DNA of 64,000 nucleotides. Source: Paraburkholderia sp. BCC1885 (GTDB lineage: Bacteria; Pseudomonadota; Gammaproteobacteria; Burkholderiales; Burkholderiaceae). Positions within the stretch are counted from its first letter, which is position 1; each line of letters starts with the position of its first letter. Positions 51,953-60,308 of this stretch are shown one piece after another. Position numbers and translations under genes: made by a program. Below the pieces are notes generated by a model. The model was not told the origin of the DNA and did no database searches. It saw nothing but the letters and a program-made list of their open reading frames with translations. Location of the stretch: positions 174,332-238,331 of the forward strand of contig NZ_CAAJGM010000274.1 in assembly GCF_900996235.1 (NCBI RefSeq), read 5' to 3'.

Positions 51953-53508
51953 TCGCCACCTCCGCGAGCCTGCGTGGCGCGCGCGGCGAGCGCGAGACGT
52001 GCGTGATCCTGGTCGGAGAAAGCGCGCTTCTTACCCATGATTTCCTGTGTTGCTTCATGCCCTTTACCCGCCAGCAAGATCACGTCTTCGCACGCCGCGC
52101 CACGGACGGCCTGCAGGATGGCGCTTGCGCGATCCTCGATGCGGCGTGCCTTCGACGGGTCTTTCATGCCGGCGGCAATCTGGTCGAGAATCGATTGCGG
52201 ATCTTCGCTGCGGGGGTTGTCGCTCGTCACGACCACGCCGTCCGCCAGCTTCTCCGCGATCGCGCCCATCAACGGACGCTTGGTCGCGTCGCGATCGCCG
52301 CCGCAGCCGAACATGCAGATCAGCTCGCCGCCGCGCGCAGCCGCCATCGGGCGTAGTGCTTCCAGCGTCTTTTCCAGTGCGTCGGGCGTGTGCGCGTAGT
52401 CGATCACGACGAGTGGCTCGTCGTTTTGCAGACGCCCGCCGAGCCGCTGCATGCGGCCGTTGACCGGCTCCAGCCTGGCCAGTTGGGCGATTGCCGCATC
52501 GAACGGCACGTCGGCTGCGAGCAGCGCGCCCAGCACGCCCAGCAGATTGCTGACGTTGAATTCGCCGAGGGTCTGCACTTCGACTTCGGCGTCGCCCCAG
52601 GCGGACGTGCTCAGGTGAAATGCCGTACCGGTGGCGGTGGCGCGCACGTTCGACGCGCGCAGCCAGGCGTCGGCTTGCGCAGCGTCGGCGTTGGACGTCC
52701 CAGTATCGGTTTCGATCCCGTAAGCGATAGTCCGCGCATGGCCTTGTGTGCTCGCTAGCAGCCGGCGGCCGGCTGCGTCGTCCTGATTGATGACGGCACA
52801 GCGCAATTCCGGCCACGCGAACAGTCGCGCCTTGGCGGCCTCGTAGGCGGCGAAGGTGCCGTGATAGTCGAGATGGTCCTGCGTGAGATTGGTGAAGACG
52901 GCGATATCGAACGCCGTGCCGTTCACCCGCCCCTGATGCAAGGCGTGCGAGGAGACTTCCATGGCAACCGCCTGCGCGCCGGCGTCGCGCAACTGCGCGA
53001 GGCTGCGCTGCAATTGCGGCGCGTCCGGCGTCGTGAAGCCGGTATGCACCAGATGGTCCGGCATGCCGGTGCCGAGCGTGCCGATGATCGCGCAGCGCGT
53101 GCCGAGGCTGCCGAGCGCCGCGGCGATCCATTGGCTGCACGAGGTCTTGCCGTTGGTGCCGGTGACGCCGATGACGCGCATCGAGTCGCTCGGGTTGCCG
53201 TACCAGCCGCTGGCGATCGAGCCCGCCAGTTCATCCAGGGCCGGCACGGCCAGCGTCAGCGACGGGTCCACCGCGCCCTTGAAGTTGTCCGGCTGGAACA
53301 GCACGGCTGCCGCGCCGCGCTCGATCGCGCTGTCGATGAACGGGCGGTTGTCCGCGCCATCGACGGCATACGCGAGAAACACGTCGCCCGCTGCGAGCGA
53401 GCGCGTATCGGCGTGCAGATGAGCACCTGGCTGCGCGCGGGCGTGCAGCCAGGTGAGGGCGTCGGCGATCTGCCGGTGCGCGGGATGCCGCGAACGTAGC
53501 GCGCTCAT
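51949..53508 (-). CDS. murE: UDP-MurNAc-L-alanyl-D-glutamate-2,6-diaminopimelate ligase
   Basis: Adds the third residue of the stem. 519 residues. VTGTNGKTSCSQWIAAAL is the ATP site. TSDNPRSEDPQ contains the DNPR motif that selects meso-diaminopimelate, so DAP-type peptidoglycan is expected. It overlaps ftsI and murF by 4 bases each. Confidence 0.97.
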   Translation of the reverse strand: MSALRSRHPAHRQIADALTWLHARAQPGAHLHADTRSLAAGDVFLAYAVDGADNRPFIDSAIERGAAAVLFQPDNFKGAVDPSLTLAVPALDELAGSIASGWYGNPSDSMRVIGVTGTNGKTSCSQWIAAALGSLGTRCAIIGTLGTGMPDHLVHTGFTTPDAPQLQRSLAQLRDAGAQAVAMEVSSHALHQGRVNGTAFDIAVFTNLTQDHLDYHGTFAAYEAAKARLFAWPELRCAVINQDDAAGRRLLASTQGHARTIAYGIETDTGTSNADAAQADAWLRASNVRATATGTAFHLSTSAWGDAEVEVQTLGEFNVSNLLGVLGALLAADVPFDAAIAQLARLEPVNGRMQRLGGRLQNDEPLVVIDYAHTPDALEKTLEALRPMAAARGGELICMFGCGGDRDATKRPLMGAIAEKLADGVVVTSDNPRSEDPQSILDQIAAGMKDPSKARRIEDRASAILQAVRGAACEDVILLAGKGHEATQEIMGKKRAFSDQDHARLALAARATQARGGGE

Positions 53509-55373
53509 CGCACTACTCCGGGGTGATTTTTCGCATTCGAGGCGATGGTCATTTTCTTCGCGCCGCCGCTCGTGCCGAGCTTTTTGGCGGACGCGGGCGG
53601 CAGCGTCGGCGCGGCGGGAGCGACCGGCGCCGAGTCGTCCGACACCACCATCTGCTTGACCGGCATGTCCGGCGGGATGTTGAGCGAGCGCAGCGTGTCG
53701 CCGGCAATCGCCGAGAACACCGGACCGGACACCTGGCCGCCGAAGTGGCTGCCGGCCGTCGGTTCGTCCACCGACACCGCGACCACGATGCGCGGATCCG
53801 GCATCGGCGCCATGCCGACAAACGACGCGCGGTACTTCGATTTATCGTAGCCGTGCGCGCCGTGCTTGTACGCCGTGCCGCTCTTGCCGCCGACGCGATA
53901 ACCCGGCACCGCCGCATCCGGCGACGTGCCGCCCGGTGCGACCACGGTTTCGAGCATCGCCCGCACTTCGCGCGCGGTGACCGGCGAGAAAATCTGCGGA
54001 CCGGTGGCCGGCTGATCGCCCGGCGAGCGGAAGATGGTCACCGGCATAATTTCGCCGTCGTGAGCAATCGCGGTGTAGGCGCGCGCCAACTGGAACAGCG
54101 ACGCCGACAAGCCGTAGCCGTAGGACATGGTCGCCTGTTCGATACGGCGCCAGCCTTTCCACGGCCGCAGATGGCCCGCAGTGGCGCCAGGGAAACCGAT
54201 CTTCGGCGCCTGGCCAAGACCGATGCTCGTATACATATTCCACATCTCTTCGGGCTTGAGCGTCATGGCGATCTTGGTCGCGCCGATGTTGCTCGATTTC
54301 TGGATCACGCCGCCGACCGTCAGCACGCCGAACGCGCTGTCGTCGGTGATCGTCGCGCCGTCGAGATTGAAGTGGCCCGGCCCCGTATCTACCAGTGTAG
54401 TCGGCGCCACGCGATGCAGGTCGAGCGCGAGCGAGATCGTGAACGGCTTCATGATCGAGCCCGGCTCGAACTCGTCTGTGAGCACGCGGTTGCGCAACTG
54501 GTCGCCGGTCAGATGCGAACGGTCGTTCGGGTTGAAGGTCGGGTAATTGACGAGCGCCAGCACTTCGCCGGTGCGCACGTCGATCACCATGGCCGCGCCG
54601 GCCTTGGCCTTGAATTTGTCGACCGCCGCTTTCAGATTCGTATAGGCGATGTACTGGATCTTGCTGTCGATGGCCAGATCCACGTCCTGGCCGTTGTGCG
54701 GCACGACCTGTTCGTCGACGTCCTCGATGATGTGCCCCATCCGGTCTTTGATGACGCGGCGGATGCCGGGCATGCCCTCGAGCTGCTTCTGGTCACCGAG
54801 TTCGACACCTTCCTGGCCTTCGTCCTCGACATTGGTAAAGCCGATCAGATGCGCCGCAATCTCGCCTTCCGGATAGAAGCGCTTGTATTCGTCACGCTGA
54901 TAAATGCCGGGGATGTCGAGATCCGCCACCTGCGCGGCGACGTCCACCGGCACCTGGCGCTTCACGTAGACGAAGTTCTTGTCTTCCGACAGCTTGGCGC
55001 GCAATTCGGTGTTAGTCATGCCGAGCAGCTTGCCGAGCGCGGCCAGTTTGTCGGCGCCGAGATCGTCGGGCACGGCTTCGGGAATCGCCCAGATGGCGCG
55101 CACCGGCAAGCTCGTGGCCAGCACGAGGCCGTTGCGGTCGAGAATCTTGCCGCGCGTGGCCGGCATTTCCAGCGTGCGCTGGTAGCGGCTTTCACCCTGC
55201 TTCTGATAGAACGCGTTGCCCGGACCCTGAATCCAGAACGCCCGGCCGGCGAGCGCGACGAACGCCATGAACAGCAGGAACACGACGAGTTTCGAGCGCC
55301 ACATGGGCAGGCGCACGGACAGGATCGGGTTCGACGCGAACGCGACGCTCTTGCGGGTGGAGGATTTTTTCAT
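53505..55373 (-). CDS. ftsI: Septal peptidoglycan transpeptidase FtsI (PBP3)
   Basis: Crosslinks septal peptidoglycan; beta-lactam target. 622 residues. One N-terminal membrane anchor (LVVFLLFMAFVALAGRAFWI) is followed by a PBP dimerisation domain. The active-site SxxK is in PGSIMKPF (Ser near residue 303), SxN in KSSNIGA (about 358), and KSGT near 495. It has a Pro/Ala/Ser-rich C-terminal tail of about 50 residues. The start overlaps ftsL by ATGA. Confidence 0.97.
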   Translation of the reverse strand: MKKSSTRKSVAFASNPILSVRLPMWRSKLVVFLLFMAFVALAGRAFWIQGPGNAFYQKQGESRYQRTLEMPATRGKILDRNGLVLATSLPVRAIWAIPEAVPDDLGADKLAALGKLLGMTNTELRAKLSEDKNFVYVKRQVPVDVAAQVADLDIPGIYQRDEYKRFYPEGEIAAHLIGFTNVEDEGQEGVELGDQKQLEGMPGIRRVIKDRMGHIIEDVDEQVVPHNGQDVDLAIDSKIQYIAYTNLKAAVDKFKAKAGAAMVIDVRTGEVLALVNYPTFNPNDRSHLTGDQLRNRVLTDEFEPGSIMKPFTISLALDLHRVAPTTLVDTGPGHFNLDGATITDDSAFGVLTVGGVIQKSSNIGATKIAMTLKPEEMWNMYTSIGLGQAPKIGFPGATAGHLRPWKGWRRIEQATMSYGYGLSASLFQLARAYTAIAHDGEIMPVTIFRSPGDQPATGPQIFSPVTAREVRAMLETVVAPGGTSPDAAVPGYRVGGKSGTAYKHGAHGYDKSKYRASFVGMAPMPDPRIVVAVSVDEPTAGSHFGGQVSGPVFSAIAGDTLRSLNIPPDMPVKQMVVSDDSAPVAPAAPTLPPASAKKLGTSGGAKKMTIASNAKNHPGVVR

Positions 55374-55726
55374 CGCACGCCCCCGCGGCCGTTGGCGGAC
55401 GAAGCCGAAGCGGACAGCGGCGCCGAAGTGGGCACCGGCGCGTCTTCAGCCGAGGCGGCGCCCGGGTCGAGCGTCAGATATTGGGTGCGGCCTGTGGTGA
55501 CGGCCTGCATTTTCAGGGAGTCGGTAGCAATCCCTTCGATGCGCGATGTCTTCGACAGCGCGCTCTGCTGATATTGAAGCTGCGAGTAGTCCTGCTGCAA
55601 CTGGCGCTCCTGCGACTGCGCGCGCTGCAACTGGATAAAGATCTGACGCTGCTGATTCGTCGCGTTCACCACAGACAATGCACAACCCATCACAACAATC
55701 AGCAGGAAGATATTGAGGCGGCTCAT
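55370..55726 (-). CDS. ftsL: Cell division protein FtsL
   Basis: Small bitopic divisome protein. 118 residues: a short cytoplasmic start, one membrane segment (LNIFLLIVVMGCALSVVNA, about residues 4-22), then a periplasmic heptad-repeat coiled coil (QRQIFIQLQRAQSQERQLQQ). The tail is Ala/Ser/Pro-rich. It lies between rsmH and ftsI with ATGA overlaps at both ends. Confidence 0.95.
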   Translation of the reverse strand: MSRLNIFLLIVVMGCALSVVNATNQQRQIFIQLQRAQSQERQLQQDYSQLQYQQSALSKTSRIEGIATDSLKMQAVTTGRTQYLTLDPGAASAEDAPVPTSAPLSASASSANGRGGVR

Positions 55727-56676
55727 GGCGCGATACGCTCCGCCACCCGCATCACAGCAGAACGGGCGCGCGGGTTCGCGGCGACTTCAGCGTCGCTTGC
55801 GAACACGCGGCCAATGATTTTGAGCGGCGGGCTGGGAAGATCGACAGCACGGATCGGCAGGCGACGGTCCACCGTCGGCGTACTGGCGTGCGCCTGCATG
55901 AACCGTTTGACGATCCGATCCTCGAGCGAATGAAAGCTGATGACCACCAGCCGCCCCCCTTGCTCCAGCAACGCGAGCGCTGCGTCTAAAACGACTTGCA
56001 GCTCCGCAAGCTCTTGATTGACGTGAATCCGTATAGCCTGAAAGGTGCGGGTTGCCGGATCCTTGCCCTTCTCACGGGTCTTGACGACGTTAGCCACGAT
56101 TTGGGCAAGCTCGCCCGTGCTGACGAGAGGCCCAAGACGGTCGGACTCTGCCCGGCGAGCAACAAGCGCCTTTGCAATCTGAAAAGCAAACCGTTCTTCC
56201 CCATAATCTCGTATCACCTCCGTCAATTCCTGCACCGTGGCCCGCGCTAGCCAGTCAGCAGCAGATTCGCCGCGCGTCGGGTCCATCCGCATGTCGAGCG
56301 GGCCGTCGGCGCGGAAGCTAAAGCCCCGCTCCGGATCGTCGACTTGCGGCGACGACACGCCCAGATCCAGTAAAACGCCCGACACCCGCCCTACTCCGCG
56401 CTCCGCAATCGCGTCGCGCAGTGAAGCAAAACTCTCGTGCACGATCTGGAAGCGCGGATCTTCGATCTTCTGAGCCGTGGCGATGGCAAGCGGGTCTTTG
56501 TCGAATGCGATCAGACTCCCTGACGCACCCAGCTTGTCCAACACCGCCCGGCTATGACCGCCGCGTCCGAACGTGCCGTCTACATAGGCGCCGTCCGGGC
56601 GCTTGACCAGCGCTTCGACCGCTTCTTCCAGCAGCACCGTGCGATGCTGCAATTCGTTTCCCATCGCAGGTGCCAT
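55723..56676 (-). CDS. rsmH: 16S rRNA m4C1402 methyltransferase
   Basis: N4-methylates C1402 of 16S rRNA with SAM. 317 residues. YVDGTFGRGGHSRAVL is the SAM motif; LLDLGVSSPQVDDPERGFSF and the C-terminal HSLEDRIVKRFM are RsmH signatures. The start at 56676 gives a 15-base gap to mraZ. A second in-frame ATG at 56664 (MGNELQHRTVLLEEAV) fits the family start equally well. Confidence 0.97.
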   Translation of the reverse strand: MAPAMGNELQHRTVLLEEAVEALVKRPDGAYVDGTFGRGGHSRAVLDKLGASGSLIAFDKDPLAIATAQKIEDPRFQIVHESFASLRDAIAERGVGRVSGVLLDLGVSSPQVDDPERGFSFRADGPLDMRMDPTRGESAADWLARATVQELTEVIRDYGEERFAFQIAKALVARRAESDRLGPLVSTGELAQIVANVVKTREKGKDPATRTFQAIRIHVNQELAELQVVLDAALALLEQGGRLVVISFHSLEDRIVKRFMQAHASTPTVDRRLPIRAVDLPSPPLKIIGRVFASDAEVAANPRARSAVMRVAERIAP

Positions 56677-56691
56677 ATATGTGAGCCGCGA

Positions 56692-57120
56692 TCAGAACGT
56701 GAAATCTTTCAGGGCGTCGGGCATGCCCTCGGCCATGGCCGCCTGTTCCTTCGCGGCGTAGGTCTGCGTATCCCACAACTCGAAGTGACGGCCCATGCCG
56801 AGCAGCGTCACGTCTTTTCCCAGCCCGCCGGCCGTGCGCAATTCCGGCGACACGAGCACGCGGCCCGCGCCGTCCATGTCGACATCCATGGCGTTGCCGA
56901 GAAAAATACGCTTCCACCAGGTGGCGTTCATCGGCAGCTTGTCGACCTTGTCGCGGAAGAGCTCCCATTCAGGGCGTGGAAATAGCAACAGGCAGCCGTC
57001 CGGGTGCTTGGTGATCGTCACCCGGCCTTCTGCCTGTGCTTGCAGCGCGTCACGATAGCGAGACGGGACGGACATCCGCCCCTTCGCATCGAGTGTCAGC
57101 GCCGACGCCCCTTGGAACAC
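56692..57120 (-). CDS. mraZ: Transcriptional regulator MraZ
   Basis: DNA-binding repressor of the mra/dcw operon in other bacteria. 142 residues with two AbrB-like MraZ domains (ALTLDAKGRMSVPSRYRD, and AMDVDMDGAGRVLVSPELR). The start is GTG at 57120, 7 bases after GGGAG. A longer in-frame ATG (57189) gives a non-conserved 23-residue extension. Four direct repeats overlap the putative promoter upstream, consistent with autoregulation. Confidence 0.95.
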   Translation of the reverse strand: MFQGASALTLDAKGRMSVPSRYRDALQAQAEGRVTITKHPDGCLLLFPRPEWELFRDKVDKLPMNATWWKRIFLGNAMDVDMDGAGRVLVSPELRTAGGLGKDVTLLGMGRHFELWDTQTYAAKEQAAMAEGMPDALKDFTF

Positions 57121-57300
57121 TTCTGCTCTCCCCTGTCGATCAGAATGAGTGCTTCGGCTGTCGACCGGAGTGAGCGCTTGAGCGCCCACTCCGGTCCCAT
57201 GCGAAGCCCTTTACCCTGATTCCATGCAATCTGGTTGCGATGGCGACACGGCACGCCGCTCGCCTGTTCTCAAAAATTTACCGGAAACCCACGCGGGAAT

Positions 57301-57335
57301 CACACAAAAATACACTTTCTCACACTGTCTCCCAC
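57301..57335 (-). promoter_or_regulatory. MraZ-box-like direct repeats
   Basis: On the minus strand GTGGG, GTGTG, GTGTA and GTGTG begin exactly every 10 bases (57335, 57325, 57315, 57305). MraZ binds short G-rich repeats with this period upstream of its own gene in E. coli and Mollicutes. The first repeat overlaps the -10 element. Confidence 0.65.
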
Positions 57336-57362
57336 TTTAGAGGAAGCCTAAACAGGGGTCAA
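57334..57362 (-). promoter_or_regulatory. Putative Pmra promoter
   Basis: Minus-strand TTGACC (57357-57362), an exact 17-bp spacer and TAAAGT (57334-57339). Transcription would start near 57327 inside the repeat array, about 207 bases before the mraZ GTG. Confidence 0.55.
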
Positions 57363-57577
57363 GGGAGAAGCATGGATTTTTGACGAAATTTGTTTGTTAG
57401 AACAAGGACTTAGCGCGACTCCTTCACGTCGGGTCTAAAACGGAAAACCGTTATAAATGAATGCTCTAGTGCAACTTGTGAAGGTGATACGTGAAAAGTG
57501 CGGGCGAAAGGCGCGGAATCTAAGCGATCTACCGGCGGGGACTAGACGAATCAGCGGAGGGTTTGAAGCGATTCAGC

Positions 57578-57600
57578 GGACGGCGCGCGATGCGCCGTCC
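57578..57600 (-). terminator. Stem-loop after coq7
   Basis: Perfect 9-bp arms GGACGGCGC and GCGCCGTCC around GCGAT, 14 bases after the coq7 stop on the minus strand. No T tract follows, so termination is uncertain. Confidence 0.5.
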
Positions 57601-57614
57601 CACTTGCACAGCGA

Positions 57615-58244
57615 TTAAACGTAGTAAGCAGTCCGGGTCATGATTTTCGAGGCGGCGCGCATCAGCGCACGAGCCGGAAAAGGCAGTTCGACACCGCCCG
57701 CGTCGAGAGCGGCTTTGCCGTGCGCGGCTTCATCCGTGCGCATCTGTTCGACAATCGCCCGCGACTCGAGATCGGCCTCGGGCAACTTCTCCAGATGACT
57801 GTCGAGATGCTGTTCCACCTGGCGCTCGGTCTCCGCCATGAAGCCGAGACTCACGCGATCGCCGAAGCGGCCCGCCACCAGACCGAGCGCGAGCGCACCC
57901 GCATACCAGAGCGGATTCAACAGACTGGGCCGCGAATCGAGCGCTTCCAGACGACGTGCGGTCCACGCGAGGTGATCTTCTTCCTCGCGCGCCGCATGCT
58001 CGAAGGTCTGCTTCAGGCTGGGTGAGCGGGTGGCGAGTTTCTGCGCCTGATAAAGCGCCTGCGCGCATACCTCGCCGACGTGATTGACGCGCATGAGGCC
58101 TGCCGCGTGCGCGCGCTCGGCCGGCGACAACTCCGCGGCCATCTCAGCGGACTCGGGCGGCATCGGCACAGGCCGGCTCATCCGCGACACGCCCGTCACG
58201 GAGCGCAACCCTCTGTCCAGCTCGGTAATCAGTTCATCCAGCAC
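57615..58244 (-). CDS. coq7: 3-demethoxyubiquinol 3-hydroxylase (Coq7 family)
   Basis: Di-iron monooxygenase for the penultimate hydroxylation in ubiquinone synthesis. 209 residues. Ligands come from RVNHVGEVCAQALYQAQ, from EEDHLAWTARRLE and from the second ExxH (DEAAHGKAAL), as expected of the ferritin-like Coq7 fold. The start codon is GTG, 8 bases after GGAGG. It agrees with a ubiquinone-using organism (see ispB). Confidence 0.95.
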   Translation of the reverse strand: MLDELITELDRGLRSVTGVSRMSRPVPMPPESAEMAAELSPAERAHAAGLMRVNHVGEVCAQALYQAQKLATRSPSLKQTFEHAAREEEDHLAWTARRLEALDSRPSLLNPLWYAGALALGLVAGRFGDRVSLGFMAETERQVEQHLDSHLEKLPEADLESRAIVEQMRTDEAAHGKAALDAGGVELPFPARALMRAASKIMTRTAYYV

Positions 58245-58485
58245 TATCCAACCCTCCCCGTTCGACGCCTCAGTCCGAATCTCTCACAGGGCCGTGTGGC
58301 ACGCGTTTGCGCGGCGACCGGCTGCGCAAACGCTCTGCTAGGGACTGATTTCATGGCTAATTTTCAATTCTAGACCATGTCGGGTACAGGAAACAGCGCG
58401 AAACAGGACGAAAGCAGCGGCCGGCGGGCGGTTTTTGTGCCACGTTAATCCGGCGTGCTTTTCTTGCCTGCCTTGTTGAGGTGTT

Positions 58486-60159
58486 TCAAACTCGCCCGTC
58501 GCGCAACTCGCGCCGCAAGATTTTGCCGACATTGCTCTTGGGCAACTCAGTACGAAACTCGATCAGTTTCGGCCGCTTGTAACCCGTCAGCTGTTCCTTG
58601 CAGAAGGCAAAAATGTCGGCGTCGGTGAGCGCCTGATCCTTCTTCACGACGTAGAGTTTCACCGCCTCGCCGGAATGCTGGTCCGGCACGCCGACTGCTG
58701 CGACTTCGAACACGCCCGGCAGCTTGGCGACGACGTCTTCGACCTCGTTCGGATAGACGTTGAAGCCGGACACCAGAATCATGTCCTTCTTCCGGTCGAC
58801 GATCTTCACATAGCCCGCCTCGCTGACAATACCGACGTCGCCCGATTTGAAGAAGCCGTCCGGCGTCATCACCTTGGCGGTTTCGTCCGGGCGATTCCAG
58901 TAGCCGACCATCACCTGCGGACCGCGAATGCAGATCTCGCCTGGCTGGCCGAGCGGCACTTCGTTGTTGTCGTCGTCGCGGATCGAAATGTCGGTCGACG
59001 GCAGCGGCAAACCGATCGTGCCGCTATAAGAAGTGACCGTGACCGGATTGCACGTCACGCACGGTGAAGTTTCCGACATGCCGTAACCTTCGACGATGGG
59101 GCTACGGGTCCTTTCATACCAGCGCTTCGCCACCGCTTCCTGCACGGCCATGCCGCCGCCGTTGGCGACCAGCAGTTTCGAGAAGTTGAGCTTGTCGAAA
59201 TCGGGGTGGTTGAGCATCGCGTTGTAGAGCGTGTTGACAGCGGGGATGGTCGTCACCGCGTAGCCCTGCAATTCCTTGATCATGCCGCCGATGTCGCGCG
59301 GATTCGGAATCAGCACGCCGAGGCCGCCCGTGCGCACGGTCAGCAGACCGCAGACCGTCAGCGCGAAGATGTGATACAGCGGCAGCGCGACGACGGTCAC
59401 AAACTGGTCGATGTCGTCCCGCCCGGCGCGCGCCGGATCGAGCCAGACCTGTGACTGCAGCACGTTGGCGATCAGGTTCCGATGCGTCAGCGTGGCGCCC
59501 TTGGCTACGCCCGTCGTGCCGCCCGTGTACTGAAGGAATGCCACATCGTCCGGACCTTGCGTGACGGGCGTGAATTCGTGGCGGCCGCCTTCGGCAACCG
59601 CGGCGTTGAACTTGATGTGACCGGGCAGGCTCCACGCCGGCACCATCTTTTTCACCCGGCGCACGACGAAGTTTACGATGAGCCCCTTCGTGCCCATCAG
59701 ATCGCCCATCGCCGCGACGACCACGTGCTTGACTGCCGTGTTGCGGATCACCGCCTGCAAGGTCACGGCGAAATTCTCGAGAATGACGATGGCTTCAGCG
59801 CCGCTATCCTTGAGTTGATGTTCGAGCTCACGCGGCGTGTACAGCGGATTCACGTTCACCACGACGTAGCCCGCGCGCACAATGGCGGCGATCGCCACCG
59901 GATACTGCAGCACATTCGGCATCATGATGGCGATGCGCGCGCCGCGTGCGATGCCTTGGGCCTGAAACCAGGCGGCGAGCTTACGGGACAAGGCATCCAG
60001 CTCGCCGTAGGTGATCTGTTTACCCATGCAGACGAACGCGGGCCTGGTGCGGTATTCGCGGAAACTTTCTTCGAACAGCTCGGCCACGGACGAATACTGA
60101 TTCGGGTCGATCTCTGCTGGAACGCCGGGCGGATATGATTTCAGCCAGATTTTTTCCAT
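58486..60159 (-). CDS. Long-chain fatty-acid-CoA ligase (AMP-forming)
   Basis: Acyl-CoA synthetase of the ANL family, close to FadD by sequence. 557 residues. P-loop-like YTGGTTGVAKGATLTHRN (about residue 210), GYGMSETSP (the A5 region) and the C-terminal catalytic lysine in SNVGKILRREL are intact. It would activate fatty acids for degradation. Chain-length preference is not visible. SD GGAGGAG precedes the ATG. The gene stands alone, not in a beta-oxidation cluster. Confidence 0.93.
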   Translation of the reverse strand: MEKIWLKSYPPGVPAEIDPNQYSSVAELFEESFREYRTRPAFVCMGKQITYGELDALSRKLAAWFQAQGIARGARIAIMMPNVLQYPVAIAAIVRAGYVVVNVNPLYTPRELEHQLKDSGAEAIVILENFAVTLQAVIRNTAVKHVVVAAMGDLMGTKGLIVNFVVRRVKKMVPAWSLPGHIKFNAAVAEGGRHEFTPVTQGPDDVAFLQYTGGTTGVAKGATLTHRNLIANVLQSQVWLDPARAGRDDIDQFVTVVALPLYHIFALTVCGLLTVRTGGLGVLIPNPRDIGGMIKELQGYAVTTIPAVNTLYNAMLNHPDFDKLNFSKLLVANGGGMAVQEAVAKRWYERTRSPIVEGYGMSETSPCVTCNPVTVTSYSGTIGLPLPSTDISIRDDDNNEVPLGQPGEICIRGPQVMVGYWNRPDETAKVMTPDGFFKSGDVGIVSEAGYVKIVDRKKDMILVSGFNVYPNEVEDVVAKLPGVFEVAAVGVPDQHSGEAVKLYVVKKDQALTDADIFAFCKEQLTGYKRPKLIEFRTELPKSNVGKILRRELRDGRV

Positions 60160-60308
60160 GCGGCGTCTCCTCCTTTATTTTCGAATGGTCGTGCTAAAAA
60201 CGCATCGTAGCATGCACCTCACCCCACGATTCGTGCCTGTGTTAGACCTCACCCTCGAACGCGAGCCGATGGAATCGAAGGGTCGATGGACGGCTGGAGG
60301 CCGGGATT

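Larger units (their letters stand above)
57121..57614. other. Control region upstream of the mra/dcw operon
   Basis: 494 bases between mraZ and the coq7 stop. It contains the putative mraZ promoter and GTG-type repeats (57301-57362), a small palindrome AACGG-AAAA-CCGTT (57439-57452) and a GC-rich stem-loop near the coq7 end. No open frame here is convincing. Confidence 0.65.
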
